Below, in pieces: positions 33,998-42,503 of a stretch of 64,000 nt of DNA. The first letter of the stretch is position 1, and each line of letters starts with the position of its first letter. Origin of the DNA: Propioniciclava sinopodophylli (lineage in GTDB: Bacteria; Actinomycetota; Actinomycetes; Propionibacteriales; Propionibacteriaceae); NCBI RefSeq assembly GCF_004324755.1, contig NZ_SDMQ01000006.1, positions 1 to 64,000 on the forward strand, read 5' to 3'. A program made the position numbers and the translations under genes. Below the pieces are notes generated by a model. It worked only from the letters and a program-made list of their open reading frames with translations, did not search any database and had not been told where the DNA came from.

Positions 33998-34061
33998 CTG
34001 GCGGGCGAGGACACCTGGCGGGCACGCACACCTGGCGGGCGAGGACACCTGGCTGGCGCGG
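33994..34061. repeat. 17-bp tandem repeat, four units
   Basis: Units ACACCTGGCGGGCGAGG, ACACCTGGCGGGCACGC, ACACCTGGCGGGCGAGG and ACACCTGGCTGGCGCGG follow each other directly. Only the first unit's start is present at the matching place after copy A, so the array expanded in this copy. Confidence 0.85.
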
Positions 34062-34083
34062 CGCGGGACGGCTGGCTGGCGCG

Positions 34084-34150
34084 TCAGGCGATCCGGTCCG
34101 TCACGATCGGACGCCGTTCGACGGACGCGCCCGGATCCGCCCGAGTGAGT
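34084..34150 (-). pseudogene. Duplicated 3' end of deoA
   Basis: The minus strand repeats the last 20-odd codons of thymidine phosphorylase including its TGA (GGCGATCCGGTC and GATCGGACGCCGTTCGACGG are shared), with about eight substitutions relative to 31437-31503. No upstream part of the gene is present. It marks the right end of the direct repeat that brackets deoA and pirin. Confidence 0.75.
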
Positions 34151-34365
34151 GAGGGCCTTCAAGATCGCCGATCACGGTTGGGTAACGATCCTACGGCGCG
34201 GTTGAGGGGTCGTTTCCGGGGTGGCGCGGCAAAGCAGGTGGTCAGGGCTCCGAAGGTAGCACTTTCGTCGCACATCGCAGGCCGTCTCCGCCTCATCCTT
34301 TTGGGGGAGAGGAGGCCTTCACGGGGACACGCCTCTGCGTTTCTGGGCGTCGTGAACAGTGCGAG

Positions 34366-34462
34366 GATGAGTCGAGTCGTCCCACCCCCGCGACAGTGCT
34401 TTCCCCCAGGAAGAGTCACATCAACTACGTACGGCCCGTCCCCCGACGGGCCGTACGCCTTT
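34366..34462 (+). ncRNA. 6C-like small RNA candidate
   Basis: In this gene-free stretch two short stems with cytosine-rich loops follow each other: GTCGT-CCCACCCCC-GCGAC at 34376-34394 and CTTTC-CCCCA-GGAAG at 34399-34413. A strong intrinsic terminator comes 14 bases later. Two C-rich hairpins plus terminator are the hallmark of the actinobacterial 6C RNA. The identification rests on this layout, not on a covariance search. Upstream 34151-34365 shows no gene; a GGTTGGGTAACGATCCTACG segment there is unexplained. Confidence 0.5.
34428..34457 (+). terminator. Intrinsic terminator of the 6C-like RNA
   Basis: A 13-base perfect stem CGTACGGCCCGTC with its complement around a CCCC loop is followed by CCTTTTCC, the clearest intrinsic terminator in the window. 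Confidence 0.85.
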
Positions 34463-34536
34463 TCCACTGCTCGCACCGCCCTGAAGCACGCACTTTCGCG
34501 GTCGGCCCCCGACCTCGGGCGAGAGCCGAACTGCGC

Positions 34537-36030
34537 TCAGAACAGGGCGAGGACCGTCTCCAGAGTGTCCGCCTGGCTGGCGGTCTTGTCGTCGCGGTAG
34601 CGCACCACCCGCGCGAAGCGCAGGGCGACGCCACCGGGGTAGCGCGTCGAGCGCTGCAGGCCGTCGAAGGCGATCTCGACGACCTGCTCGGGGCGGACGA
34701 ACACCACGTGCCCCTCGCGGTGGGTCTCCAGCGCGAGGAACCGTCCGGTCTGCCAGCGCAGCATCTCGTCGGTCATGCCCTTGAAGGTCTTGCCGAGCAT
34801 CACGAACCCGCCGGCCCCATCACGCGCCCCCAGGTGGATGTTGGACAGCCAGCCCCGGCGGCGTCCCGACCCCCACTCGACGGCCAGCACCACCAGGTCG
34901 AGCGTGTGGACGGGCTTGACCTTGACCCAGGCCGAGCCGCGGCGTCCGGCGTCGTAGGGGGCGTCGACGTCCTTGACCACGACGCCCTCATGGCCCTGGA
35001 CGAGCACGTGGTCGGTGAAGGCCTGCGCGACGGCGGGCTGGTCGGTGACCGTGCGCTGCACCATGTGCCGGGCGGGCACCCGCTCGGCCAGCCGCGCCAG
35101 ACGCTCGGACAGTGGCAGGTCCAGCAAGGGTTCGCCGTCGAGCAGCAGCGCGTCGAAGAAGTAGGGCGTCAGCCCGCCCGCGGCGCCCGAGGCGGTGTCC
35201 TGGAAGAGGCGGGGGCGCCCGTCGGCGTCCAGCGCGAGGGCCTCGCCGTCGGCGATGAGGGTGTCGGCGTCGATGGCGCGCACGACGTCGGCCACCGCGG
35301 GGAACCGCTCGGTCACCTCGTCGAGCGAGCGCGTGTAAAGACGCACCTCGTCACCGCGTTTGTGGGCCTGGATGCGGATGCCGTCGAGCTTGGCCTCCAC
35401 CGCCACCGGACGCCCGGGTGCGGCCTTCTCCAGCGCGTCGGCGACAGTCGGGGCGGACGCCGCGAGCATCGGCAGCACGGGGGTGAAGACCCGCACCCGG
35501 TACACGGCCAAGCCCTCGGCCCCCTCGGTCAGCGCCGTGAGCGCGACGGCGGGGATCGACCCGGCCAGCATGGCGGCACGCCGCACCTCGGCCAGCGCCA
35601 CTCCGGCCGCCTTCGCGATCGCTTCGACGAGCAGTCCGGCGAGCGCGCCCTGCCGAAGGTCCCCGGTGACCAGGGCCGCGAGGTAGCGCTGCTCGCGCTC
35701 GGTCGCCCGCCCGAGCAGGTCGGCCAGGGCCTCGGTGCGCGCGGCCTGCGAGCCCGGGCCGGACAGGGTGGCCAGGTGGGCGAGGGCGGCGTCCACTTCC
35801 AGCACGGTCAGCGTGGGGTCGGACGCCGCGGGAGCCGGCGTGGCGAATGCGCGCCAGCCGACGCCGGTGCGCCGCTGGCGGATCGCCCCGCCCAGGTAGG
35901 TGGCGGCCACCTCGACCTCGGCGGCGTCCGCACGGCCGAGCACCTCGGCGAGGTGCGCGACCTTCTGCGAGCGCGACCGGGTCGCGGCGACCCGCTCGGA
36001 GGCCTGGGCCAGATCGTCGAGGAGGATCAG
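34537..36030 (-). CDS. ATP-dependent DNA ligase LigB-type
   Basis: A 497-residue ligase with an N-terminal DNA-binding domain (SRSQKVAHLAEVLGRAD through RQGALAGLLVEAIAKAAG), the adenylation domain with nucleophile Lys in VAVEAKLDGIRIQAHKRG, and an OB-fold end (GYPGGVALRFARVVRYRDDK-like). It seals nicks with ATP, beside the essential NAD-dependent ligase. No ATG, GTG or TTG occurs near the expected N-terminus; CTG at 36030, overlapping the upstream stop as CTGA, is the best start. An ATC two bases on is another option. Confidence 0.88.
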   Translation of the reverse strand: MILLDDLAQASERVAATRSRSQKVAHLAEVLGRADAAEVEVAATYLGGAIRQRRTGVGWRAFATPAPAASDPTLTVLEVDAALAHLATLSGPGSQAARTEALADLLGRATEREQRYLAALVTGDLRQGALAGLLVEAIAKAAGVALAEVRRAAMLAGSIPAVALTALTEGAEGLAVYRVRVFTPVLPMLAASAPTVADALEKAAPGRPVAVEAKLDGIRIQAHKRGDEVRLYTRSLDEVTERFPAVADVVRAIDADTLIADGEALALDADGRPRLFQDTASGAAGGLTPYFFDALLLDGEPLLDLPLSERLARLAERVPARHMVQRTVTDQPAVAQAFTDHVLVQGHEGVVVKDVDAPYDAGRRGSAWVKVKPVHTLDLVVLAVEWGSGRRRGWLSNIHLGARDGAGGFVMLGKTFKGMTDEMLRWQTGRFLALETHREGHVVFVRPEQVVEIAFDGLQRSTRYPGGVALRFARVVRYRDDKTASQADTLETVLALF

Positions 36031-36233
36031 AGTTCCGGCGCCCCGTCCGAGTCCTCCTCGCGGACGGCGACCTTCTCCTCGTCCGCGGGGCGGTCGAGGG
36101 GGCTGACGTCGGCGTCCGAGGGAACCTGGGTGTCGGCGACCGAGTCGCCGTCGATGCGGGGGGCGTAGTCGCCGGCAGCCGAGCCGGTGAGGTTGTCGCG
36201 CAGTTCGTCGAGTGGGCCGGTGGAGTCGGTCAT
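36027..36233 (-). CDS. Small acidic hypothetical protein (68 residues)
   Basis: ATG at 36233 follows AGGAGGAACC. The protein begins MTDSTGPLDELRDNLTGSAA and is rich in Asp, Glu and Ser throughout, so it is probably disordered. The pattern with YAPRIDGDSVADTQVPSDAD is unknown to me. Its stop overlaps the probable CTG start of the ligase gene, so it may set ligase translation. Confidence 0.6.
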   Translation of the reverse strand: MTDSTGPLDELRDNLTGSAAGDYAPRIDGDSVADTQVPSDADVSPLDRPADEEKVAVREEDSDGAPEL

Positions 36234-36389
36234 GGTTCCTCCTGCGGTGGATGTGCCCCCAAGTCTGCACGCTCGCCGCAGCGCCCGCCATGGCTGTGAA
36301 AGCTCATCCCCCGGCGCGTCCGGCCGGGATCGCGCGCGCGTCGCCCGTAACCTCGGCAGCACGCCAACCGATCCGATAGGGGACCGTAC

Positions 36390-37751
36390 GTGCGACAGGT
36401 GCCTTCCTCCGCCTGCTCCACGGCTCCCGGCCGACGCGCCGTCCGCGCGCTCGCTGCCGGAGCCGCCAGCATCGCCCTCCTGTGGGGCGCCGTGCTGCCC
36501 GCGAGCGCCGACCCGTTGTCCGACCGACACGCCCAGATCGCCCGCGAGCTCGAACAGAGCCGCGCCGCGATCGACGAGCACAGCTCCGAGTTGGCGGACG
36601 CCGAGGCCGCGCTCGAGGCGTCCCAGCGGCAGCTCGACGAGGCGCGCGCCGCACTGGACAGGACGCGCGCCGACCTCGTCGAGGCCGAGCGCCTCGACGA
36701 CGAGCTGGCCGAAGAGCTGCGCCGCCAGCGGGCCCTGCTGCGCACAGCGCAGGCGGAGACCGCGCAGGCGCGCGACCACGTGGCCGAGCAGCAGAAGCTC
36801 ATCAGCAGCGCCGCCCGGGACGCCTACCAACGCCAGACCAACCTCGCCGGCATCGTCGTGGTGCTCGGGGGGCGCAACCCCAGCGAGATCGGCCAGCGCC
36901 TCCAGTGGGACACCACGATCTTCGACTCCACCGCCCAGCGGATGGACGAGCTGAAGGTCCTCGAGCGTCGCCTCGCGGACGCCGAGGCCGCCCAGGCGGC
37001 CATCGAGGCGAAGGTGGCCGCCGACAAGCGTCGCAGCGCCGACAACGTCGCCCGCATCACCCGGCTGGAGCGCTCCGCGGTCGCGCAGGAGTCCGAGGTG
37101 GCCGCGCTCGTGACACGCAACGAGGCGTTCCGCACCGAGGCCCAGAGGGCGCTGGACGCAGACAACGTCGCCTACCAGTCCCTGCTCGCCGAGGAGGCGA
37201 AGGTGCAGGGCGAGGTGGCCAGCCGCGCCGCAGAGCAGCTCGCCCGGGGCGGATCGCGCGAGGACATCGTCCGCCTCGTGGCGATGGGCGTGGTGTCCAG
37301 CGACCCGAAGACGTACCCGCTGGTCAACGACGGGCCGCAGATGATCCTCAGCCGGCACGGCTTCATCCGGCCGGTGCTGGCGCGCCCGGGCTCGCCGTTC
37401 GGCCCCCGGTTCCACCCGATCCTGAAGTACTGGCGCGCGCACAACGGCAACGACTGGGGTGCCGCCTGCGGCGTCCCGCTGTACGCGGCCCAGTCGGGCA
37501 CGGTCGTGAAGGCCGGCTGGCAGGGCGGCTTCGGCAACTACGTGGTCATCGACCACGGCGTCATCGGCGGCAAGTCGCTGATGACCGGGTACGCCCACCA
37601 GTCGCGGATGGCCGTGAGCACGGGCCAGCGCGTCGACATGGGCCAGCTCATCGGCTACGTCGGCACGACCGGCCTGTCGACCGGCTGCCACCTGCACCTG
37701 CAGGTCTACGAGAACGGGACGCCCGTCGACCCGATGCGCTACATCCCCTGA
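36390..37751 (+). CDS. Secreted M23 peptidase with coiled coil (EnvC/NlpD-like)
   Basis: A 453-residue exported cell-wall hydrolase. A Sec signal peptide (ALAAGAASIALLWGAVLPASA, cleavage near residue 40) is followed by a long coiled coil (about residues 45-290) and an M23 domain. Zn ligands are His and Asp in AHNGNDWG and the His pair in GCHLHLQVYENG; GYAHQSRMAVSTGQRV is the conserved middle part. It likely cleaves peptidoglycan cross-links during division. GTG at 36390 is the start. Confidence 0.9.
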   Translation: MRQVPSSACSTAPGRRAVRALAAGAASIALLWGAVLPASADPLSDRHAQIARELEQSRAAIDEHSSELADAEAALEASQRQLDEARAALDRTRADLVEAERLDDELAEELRRQRALLRTAQAETAQARDHVAEQQKLISSAARDAYQRQTNLAGIVVVLGGRNPSEIGQRLQWDTTIFDSTAQRMDELKVLERRLADAEAAQAAIEAKVAADKRRSADNVARITRLERSAVAQESEVAALVTRNEAFRTEAQRALDADNVAYQSLLAEEAKVQGEVASRAAEQLARGGSREDIVRLVAMGVVSSDPKTYPLVNDGPQMILSRHGFIRPVLARPGSPFGPRFHPILKYWRAHNGNDWGAACGVPLYAAQSGTVVKAGWQGGFGNYVVIDHGVIGGKSLMTGYAHQSRMAVSTGQRVDMGQLIGYVGTTGLSTGCHLHLQVYENGTPVDPMRYIP

Positions 37752-37775
37752 CCGGCACCGATCAGGGGCCGGGCG

Positions 37776-40112
37776 TCACCCCACCGACGCGAGCGCGAGC
37801 GGCAGGACGGCGTCCGCCCCGGCCCGGCGTAGCAGGCGCCCGGCGACCGTCATCGTCCAGCGCGAGTCGACGAGGTCGTCGATCAGCAGCACCGGGCCCT
37901 CGAGCGCGGCGAGGCGCTCGGCCATCGCCGGCGGCACGGTGAACCGACCCCACACGTCGCGCACCCGGTAGGCCGAGTTGGTCGAGCCCCGCAACGGCTC
38001 CGCGGACGGCACCAGCTCCAGCGGGCCCAGCAACTCCAGCCGGCCTGCCGCGGCGACGCCCGTGGCCAGCGACTGCACCAGCCGAGGGCGCCCGAGGCTC
38101 GGCACCCACACCACGGCGGCGGGGCGGGCATCCCAGTCCCAGCCGGCCAGCACGCGCACGACCGCGCGGCCCAGCTCCGGGGGCACCTCGGCGTCGACCG
38201 CCCGGCCCCCGGTGTCGGTGGCGAACAGGTCGCGCAGGCGTCCGCCCCAGCCGAGGTCGGTGAGCCGTGCGACGACGCGCCCCTGCGCGACCTGCTCCTC
38301 GGGCGGGATCTTGCCCTTCACGGGGCGGCCGTCGACGAGCAGGCCCAGCGTGTCGAGCCCGGTGGGCCACAGCGCGCGCGGGGCCAGCGGCACGCCGACG
38401 TGGTCGAGGGTCTCCTTGGCCCGGTCGAGCGTGCCGACGGTCACTTCGGTCGGGAACCACGGTCGGGTGCACACGTCGCACCGCCCGCACGGAGTCGTGT
38501 GCGGGTCGTCCAGCGCCGAGGTGAGGAAGGCCATGCGGCACTGCTCGCCCGGTCGCGCCTTGTCGGTGCCCAGCCGCTGGTAGGCCAGCATGGCGTCCTG
38601 CTCGGCGACCCGGGCGGCGGCGACCCGCTCGTAGCGCTCGGTGTCGTAGACCCACGGGGCCCCGGTCGAGACCCAGCCGCCCTGGACGTACTCGACCGCC
38701 CCGTCGACGGCGAGCACCTTGAGCAGCAGCTCCAGCGGGCTGCGCCGGATGTCGACCCGCGCCTCCAGCGCCGCCACCGACAGCGGGCCGCCCGCCTCGC
38801 CGAGGGCCCCGAGCACGGCGTCCGCCTTCGCCTGGGTCGGCATCGCGTTGGTGGCGAACCAGTGCCAGATGTCCCGGTCCTCCGTGCCCGGCAGCAGCAG
38901 GACGTCGGCGCTCGCCGTCGCGCGGCCCGCGCGGCCGACCTGCTGGTAGTACGCCACCGGCGAGCTGGGAGCGCCGACGTGCACGACGAAGCCGAGGTCG
39001 GGCTTGTCGAACCCCATGCCGAGGGCCGAGGTCGCCACCAGAGCCTTCACCTCGTTGCGCTTCAACGCCCCCTCGGCGGCCTCGCGCTCGGCGGCGTCCG
39101 TGCGGCCGGTGTAGGGGAGCACGCGGTGGCCGGCCTTGGCCAGCAGCGCGGCGGCGTCCTCCGCCGCGGACACGGTCAGGCAGTAGACGATGCCGCTTCC
39201 GGGCAGCGCGTCCAGGTGTTCGGCGAGCCAGGCGAGCCGCCGCGCCGGGGTGCCGAGCTCGAGGACGCCGAGCCGCAGCGACTCCCGTGCCAGCGGGCCC
39301 CGCAGGGTGAACACCTCGTGGCCGCCCGCGGCCATCTGCTCGGCCACATCGGCGACCACGCGCTCGTTGGCGGTCGCGGTCGTGGCCAGCACCGGCACGG
39401 ACGCCGGCAGCTCGGCGATCAGGTCGCGGATGCGCCGGTAGTCGGGCCGGAAGTCGTGGCCCCAGTCGCTGATGCAGTGCGCCTCGTCGATCACCAGCAG
39501 CCCGCACCGGGCGACCAAGGTCGGCAGCTGCTCGGCCCGGAACCTCGGGTTCACCAGCCGCTCGGGGGAGACGAACAGCACGTCCACGTCGTCGTCTGCC
39601 AGGTGCTGCTCGATCTGGCGCCATTCGGTCACGTTGGCGGAGTTGATCGCCGCCGCCCGGACGCCCGCGCGTTCGGCCGCCGCGACCTGGTCGCGCATCA
39701 GCGCCAGCAGGGGCGACACGATCAGGGCCGGTCCGGCGCCCGCGCGGCGCTGCAACAGCGCCGCGATGAAGTAGACCGCCGACTTGCCCCAGCCCGTCCG
39801 CTGCACCACCAACGCCCGTTCGTGCCGGGCGACCAGCGCCTCGATGGCCTCGAACTGGCCGGGGTGGAACTCGGCGTCGGGGCGTCCGGTCAGGTCGCGC
39901 AGGACGGCCACCGCCTCCTCGCGCAGGCCCTCGGCGCCGCGGTCCACCGCCGGCGCCGGGGACACGGGGCGCGTTTCGGGTCGCGTCGGACGCCGGGTGG
40001 GCGGGGGAGTCGTCGCCTCGGCGTCCGGTGGGAGCCACGCATCCTGCGGATCCGGTGGGAGGTCGTCCAAGTCGGCTGGCGGCTCCTCGGCCCAGAACTC
40101 CCGTTGCGTCAT
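37776..40112 (-). CDS. recQ: RecQ-family DNA helicase with C-terminal PRTase-like domain
   Basis: A 778-residue superfamily 2 helicase. After a proline-rich N-terminus of about 60 residues come FHPGQFEAIEALV, Walker A VVQRTGWGKSAVYF, motif II VIDEAHCISDWGHDFRPDYR, and the helicase C part GMGFDKPDLGFVVHVGAPSS. A Cys cluster (GEQCRMAF, PCGRCDVC) forms the RecQ zinc site. The last 100 residues contain GPVLLIDDLVDSRWTMTVAG, a phosphoribosyltransferase PRPP-type loop. ATG at 40112 is chosen; the open frame extends further but without family resemblance. Confidence 0.9.
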   Translation of the reverse strand: MTQREFWAEEPPADLDDLPPDPQDAWLPPDAEATTPPPTRRPTRPETRPVSPAPAVDRGAEGLREEAVAVLRDLTGRPDAEFHPGQFEAIEALVARHERALVVQRTGWGKSAVYFIAALLQRRAGAGPALIVSPLLALMRDQVAAAERAGVRAAAINSANVTEWRQIEQHLADDDVDVLFVSPERLVNPRFRAEQLPTLVARCGLLVIDEAHCISDWGHDFRPDYRRIRDLIAELPASVPVLATTATANERVVADVAEQMAAGGHEVFTLRGPLARESLRLGVLELGTPARRLAWLAEHLDALPGSGIVYCLTVSAAEDAAALLAKAGHRVLPYTGRTDAAEREAAEGALKRNEVKALVATSALGMGFDKPDLGFVVHVGAPSSPVAYYQQVGRAGRATASADVLLLPGTEDRDIWHWFATNAMPTQAKADAVLGALGEAGGPLSVAALEARVDIRRSPLELLLKVLAVDGAVEYVQGGWVSTGAPWVYDTERYERVAAARVAEQDAMLAYQRLGTDKARPGEQCRMAFLTSALDDPHTTPCGRCDVCTRPWFPTEVTVGTLDRAKETLDHVGVPLAPRALWPTGLDTLGLLVDGRPVKGKIPPEEQVAQGRVVARLTDLGWGGRLRDLFATDTGGRAVDAEVPPELGRAVVRVLAGWDWDARPAAVVWVPSLGRPRLVQSLATGVAAAGRLELLGPLELVPSAEPLRGSTNSAYRVRDVWGRFTVPPAMAERLAALEGPVLLIDDLVDSRWTMTVAGRLLRRAGADAVLPLALASVG

Positions 40113-40181
40113 GCGTCCACTCTGGCACGAGCCGCCGACAGTTCCGTCGCCGGGGTCGCCTCCCAGCGTCCTGCGTCGCTC

Positions 40182-40307
40182 GTGCAGGTGGGCGCGGGCG
40201 TCCGCCTTTGTCGGCCACGGGCCGGACGCCGTGGGCGAGGCCTGGGCATCACCGCGGTGCTCTTCGTCATCATGGGTGTCTACCAGCTCTGGAACGCCAT
40301 AACCTAG
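40182..40307 (+). CDS. Possible small membrane peptide (41 residues)
   Basis: GTG at 40182 opens a frame ending LGITAVLFVIMGVYQLWNAI, a credible transmembrane helix, six bases before the next gene. The first half is arginine-rich and no clear ribosome site is present, so the start is uncertain. It may be a leader or partner of the following membrane protein. Confidence 0.35.
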   Translation: MQVGAGVRLCRPRAGRRGRGLGITAVLFVIMGVYQLWNAIT

Positions 40308-40313
40308 GCAACC

Positions 40314-40964
40314 ATGGGAGCGACAAGGGCGGTGCAGCCCCGCCCGTTCGGGCTGGGCTGGTGGGTGGTGCTGGTCACCCTCGGCGGGCTGCTGAGCCTC
40401 TTCGCACCGGCCTTCGGGTTCCTGCTCGCCGAACGGCTCGGCACCCCGCCGTGGCTCACCTACCCCACGGTCGCGCTCGCGGGCGCGGTCATGGGGCTGG
40501 TGCTCGGGGCCGCCCAGGCCGGAGCGCTGAGCGGGACGGCGGTCGCCGTGCCGCGCGCCGGCTGGACGCTCGTCACCAGCGCCGGCGCGATGGTGGCGTG
40601 GGCGGTGGGCATGCTGCCAGTCACCCTCGAGCAGCTCGGTGAGCCGCTCAACCTGGCCTCGCGCCGCGTGCTGGCGGCCTTGCTGGCCGGCGCCGTCGTG
40701 CTCGTCATCGCCGTCCCGGCGCTGCAGTGGCTGCTGCTGCGCCGGGTCGTGCGCAAGGCCTGGCTGTGGATCCCGCTCACGGTCGTCGCCGCCGCGACCG
40801 GCCTGGGCATCGCCTGGGTCGCCCGCCAGGTCATGGACCCCGCCACCGCCGACGGCGCCCTCACCGGCTCGCTGGCCATGGCGGCCGTGCTCGCGCTGGC
40901 GTTCGCCCTTGTCACGGGCGTCGGGTTGCGCTGGCTCGCCGGCTCCCCGCGCCGCACCGACTGA
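40314..40964 (+). CDS. Hypothetical integral membrane protein
   Basis: A 216-residue protein with six hydrophobic segments, starting GLGWWVVLVTLGGLLSLFAP. No family is recognised. The second helix is followed by LLAERLGTPPWLTYPTVALA. It lies divergent from recQ and 175 bases before amtB; function is unknown. Confidence 0.7.
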   Translation: MGATRAVQPRPFGLGWWVVLVTLGGLLSLFAPAFGFLLAERLGTPPWLTYPTVALAGAVMGLVLGAAQAGALSGTAVAVPRAGWTLVTSAGAMVAWAVGMLPVTLEQLGEPLNLASRRVLAALLAGAVVLVIAVPALQWLLLRRVVRKAWLWIPLTVVAAATGLGIAWVARQVMDPATADGALTGSLAMAAVLALAFALVTGVGLRWLAGSPRRTD

Positions 40965-41013
40965 GGGAGCTGTCGGCCGTCTCGTCGCCGCCGTTGCGTG
41001 ATCGTTGCACGCC

Positions 41014-41051
41014 GTAACACGGCCGACGCGGAACGCGCACCTGCGTGAAAC
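41014..41051 (+). promoter_or_regulatory. GlnR-type box upstream of amtB
   Basis: GTAAC-n6-GACGC-n6-CGCAC-n6-GAAAC keeps the exact spacing of the actinobacterial GlnR box (GTnAC-n6-GAAAC, twice). The outer half-sites match the consensus fully and the inner ones partly. It ends 88 bases before amtB, an expected GlnR target under nitrogen limitation. Confidence 0.5.
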
Positions 41052-41139
41052 ACCGATCCCGTGAGATGGGCCTCGGCGCCCCGTGGGGGCGGGAACGACG
41101 ACAGCCGCGGGAGCGGTCACGTGAGAAAGGTCCAAGGAG

Positions 41140-42426
41140 ATGGAAACGGAAGCGATGTGGGGGGTGGCATCCCAGGTCTGGGTGATGGTCTCCGCGGCCC
41201 TCGTCCTGCTGATGACGCCGGGTCTGGCGTTCTTCTACGGCGGGCTGTCGCGAGCTCGTTCGGCGATCAACATGATGATGATGAGCTTCGGCGCGATGGG
41301 GCTCGTCGCGGTGGTGTGGGTCCTGTGGGGCTACTCGATGAGCGGCGGCGGCACCAGCATCGCCGGGATCGTGGCCGACCCGATCACCGCCTTCGGCCTG
41401 CAGAACCTGCCCGGTGAGGACCTGGTCGGCGTCGGCTACGGCTCGACCTTCGCGATCATCACGGTCGCCCTCATCTCGGGAGCGGTGGCCGACCGTGCCC
41501 GCTTCAAGGCGTGGATGGTCTTTGTCCCGCTCTGGGTCACCCTCGTTTACGCCCCGCTGGCCTACATGGTCTGGGGTGGCGGTCTGCTCGGGGCCGACGG
41601 CGCGATCGGTTCGGTCGTCGGTGAGGCCCTCGACTTCGCCGGTGGCCTCGTGGTGCACATGGCGGCCGGTCTGGCCGCGCTCGTCCTGGCCGTGATGATC
41701 GGACGCCGCGCCGGCTTCGCGCCGTCGCTGCACAAGCCGCACAACGTCCCCTTCGTGATGCTGGGCGCCGCGCTGCTGTGGTTCGGTTGGTTCGGCTTCA
41801 ACGGTGGCGCCGCGGGCTCCCTCGCCGAGGGCGGACTGATCTGGGTCAACACCCTCGTCGCACCGGGTGCCGCCCTGGTGGCCTGGCTGTTCGCCGAGCA
41901 GCTGCGGGACGGTCGCATGACCTCCATCGGAGCCGCCTCTGGCATCGTGGCCGGCCTGGTCGCGATCACCCCGGCCTGTGCCTTCGTCACCCCGCTGGGC
42001 GCGCTCATCATCGGCGCCGTCGCCGGCGCCATCTGCTGCTTCGCGGTCAACGTGAAGTTCAAGCTCGGCATCGACGACTCCCTCGACGTGGTCGGCCTGC
42101 ACTTTGTCGCCGGCCTCTGGGGCACACTCGCCATCGGCCTGTTGGCCGTGGCGCAGGAGGACGGCCGAGCCGGCCTCCTCTACGGCGGCGGCTTCTCGAT
42201 CATGACCTCGCAGGTCGTGGCCGTGCTGGTCACCACCGTCTACACCGTGGCCGTGACCGCGCTGATCGCCTTCGCGATCCACAAGACCATGGGCTTCCGC
42301 ATCGCGCCGGAGGACGAGGTCGGCGGCATCGACCTGTCCGAGCACCGCGAGACCGCCTACGACCTCGAGGTGGCGCTGGCCTACACCGGTGCGACCGACG
42401 AGGCCGGGGAGCTCGAGAAGCACTGA
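41140..42426 (+). CDS. amtB: Ammonium transporter
   Basis: A 428-residue, eleven-helix Amt/MEP/Rh protein. LMTPGLAFFYGGLSRARSAI near residue 25 and FAGGLVVHMAAGLAALVLAV hold the two conserved pore regions (the HMAAG His is one of the pore pair). GLWGTLAIGLLAV and a cytosolic tail follow. AAGGAGATGG lies before ATG at 41140. No glnK or glnD is beside it, unlike in many actinobacteria. A hairpin terminator follows. Confidence 0.95.
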   Translation: METEAMWGVASQVWVMVSAALVLLMTPGLAFFYGGLSRARSAINMMMMSFGAMGLVAVVWVLWGYSMSGGGTSIAGIVADPITAFGLQNLPGEDLVGVGYGSTFAIITVALISGAVADRARFKAWMVFVPLWVTLVYAPLAYMVWGGGLLGADGAIGSVVGEALDFAGGLVVHMAAGLAALVLAVMIGRRAGFAPSLHKPHNVPFVMLGAALLWFGWFGFNGGAAGSLAEGGLIWVNTLVAPGAALVAWLFAEQLRDGRMTSIGAASGIVAGLVAITPACAFVTPLGALIIGAVAGAICCFAVNVKFKLGIDDSLDVVGLHFVAGLWGTLAIGLLAVAQEDGRAGLLYGGGFSIMTSQVVAVLVTTVYTVAVTALIAFAIHKTMGFRIAPEDEVGGIDLSEHRETAYDLEVALAYTGATDEAGELEKH

Positions 42427-42446
42427 CCACCCACCCCAACCGATAC

Positions 42447-42476
42447 GGGCCCCGCCTCGACTAGCAGGCGGGGCCC
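42447..42476. terminator. Terminator between amtB and the convergent gene
   Basis: An 11-base perfect stem GGGCCCCGCCT with its complement and an eight-base loop begins 20 bases after the amtB stop and can serve both converging genes. Confidence 0.75.
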
Positions 42477-42503
42477 GACTTCTGCTGCTGGGTCGGACCG
42501 GCC

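Noticed and set aside
33994-34061. CRISPR array
   Set aside because: The 17-bp units follow each other directly without spacers and no cas gene is near.
34151-34365. Possible riboswitch (for example a ydaO/c-di-AMP type) in the gene-free stretch
   Set aside because: The segment with GGTTGGGTAACGATCC is suggestive, but the conserved core elements of that riboswitch are not seen and no cell-wall hydrolase gene follows.
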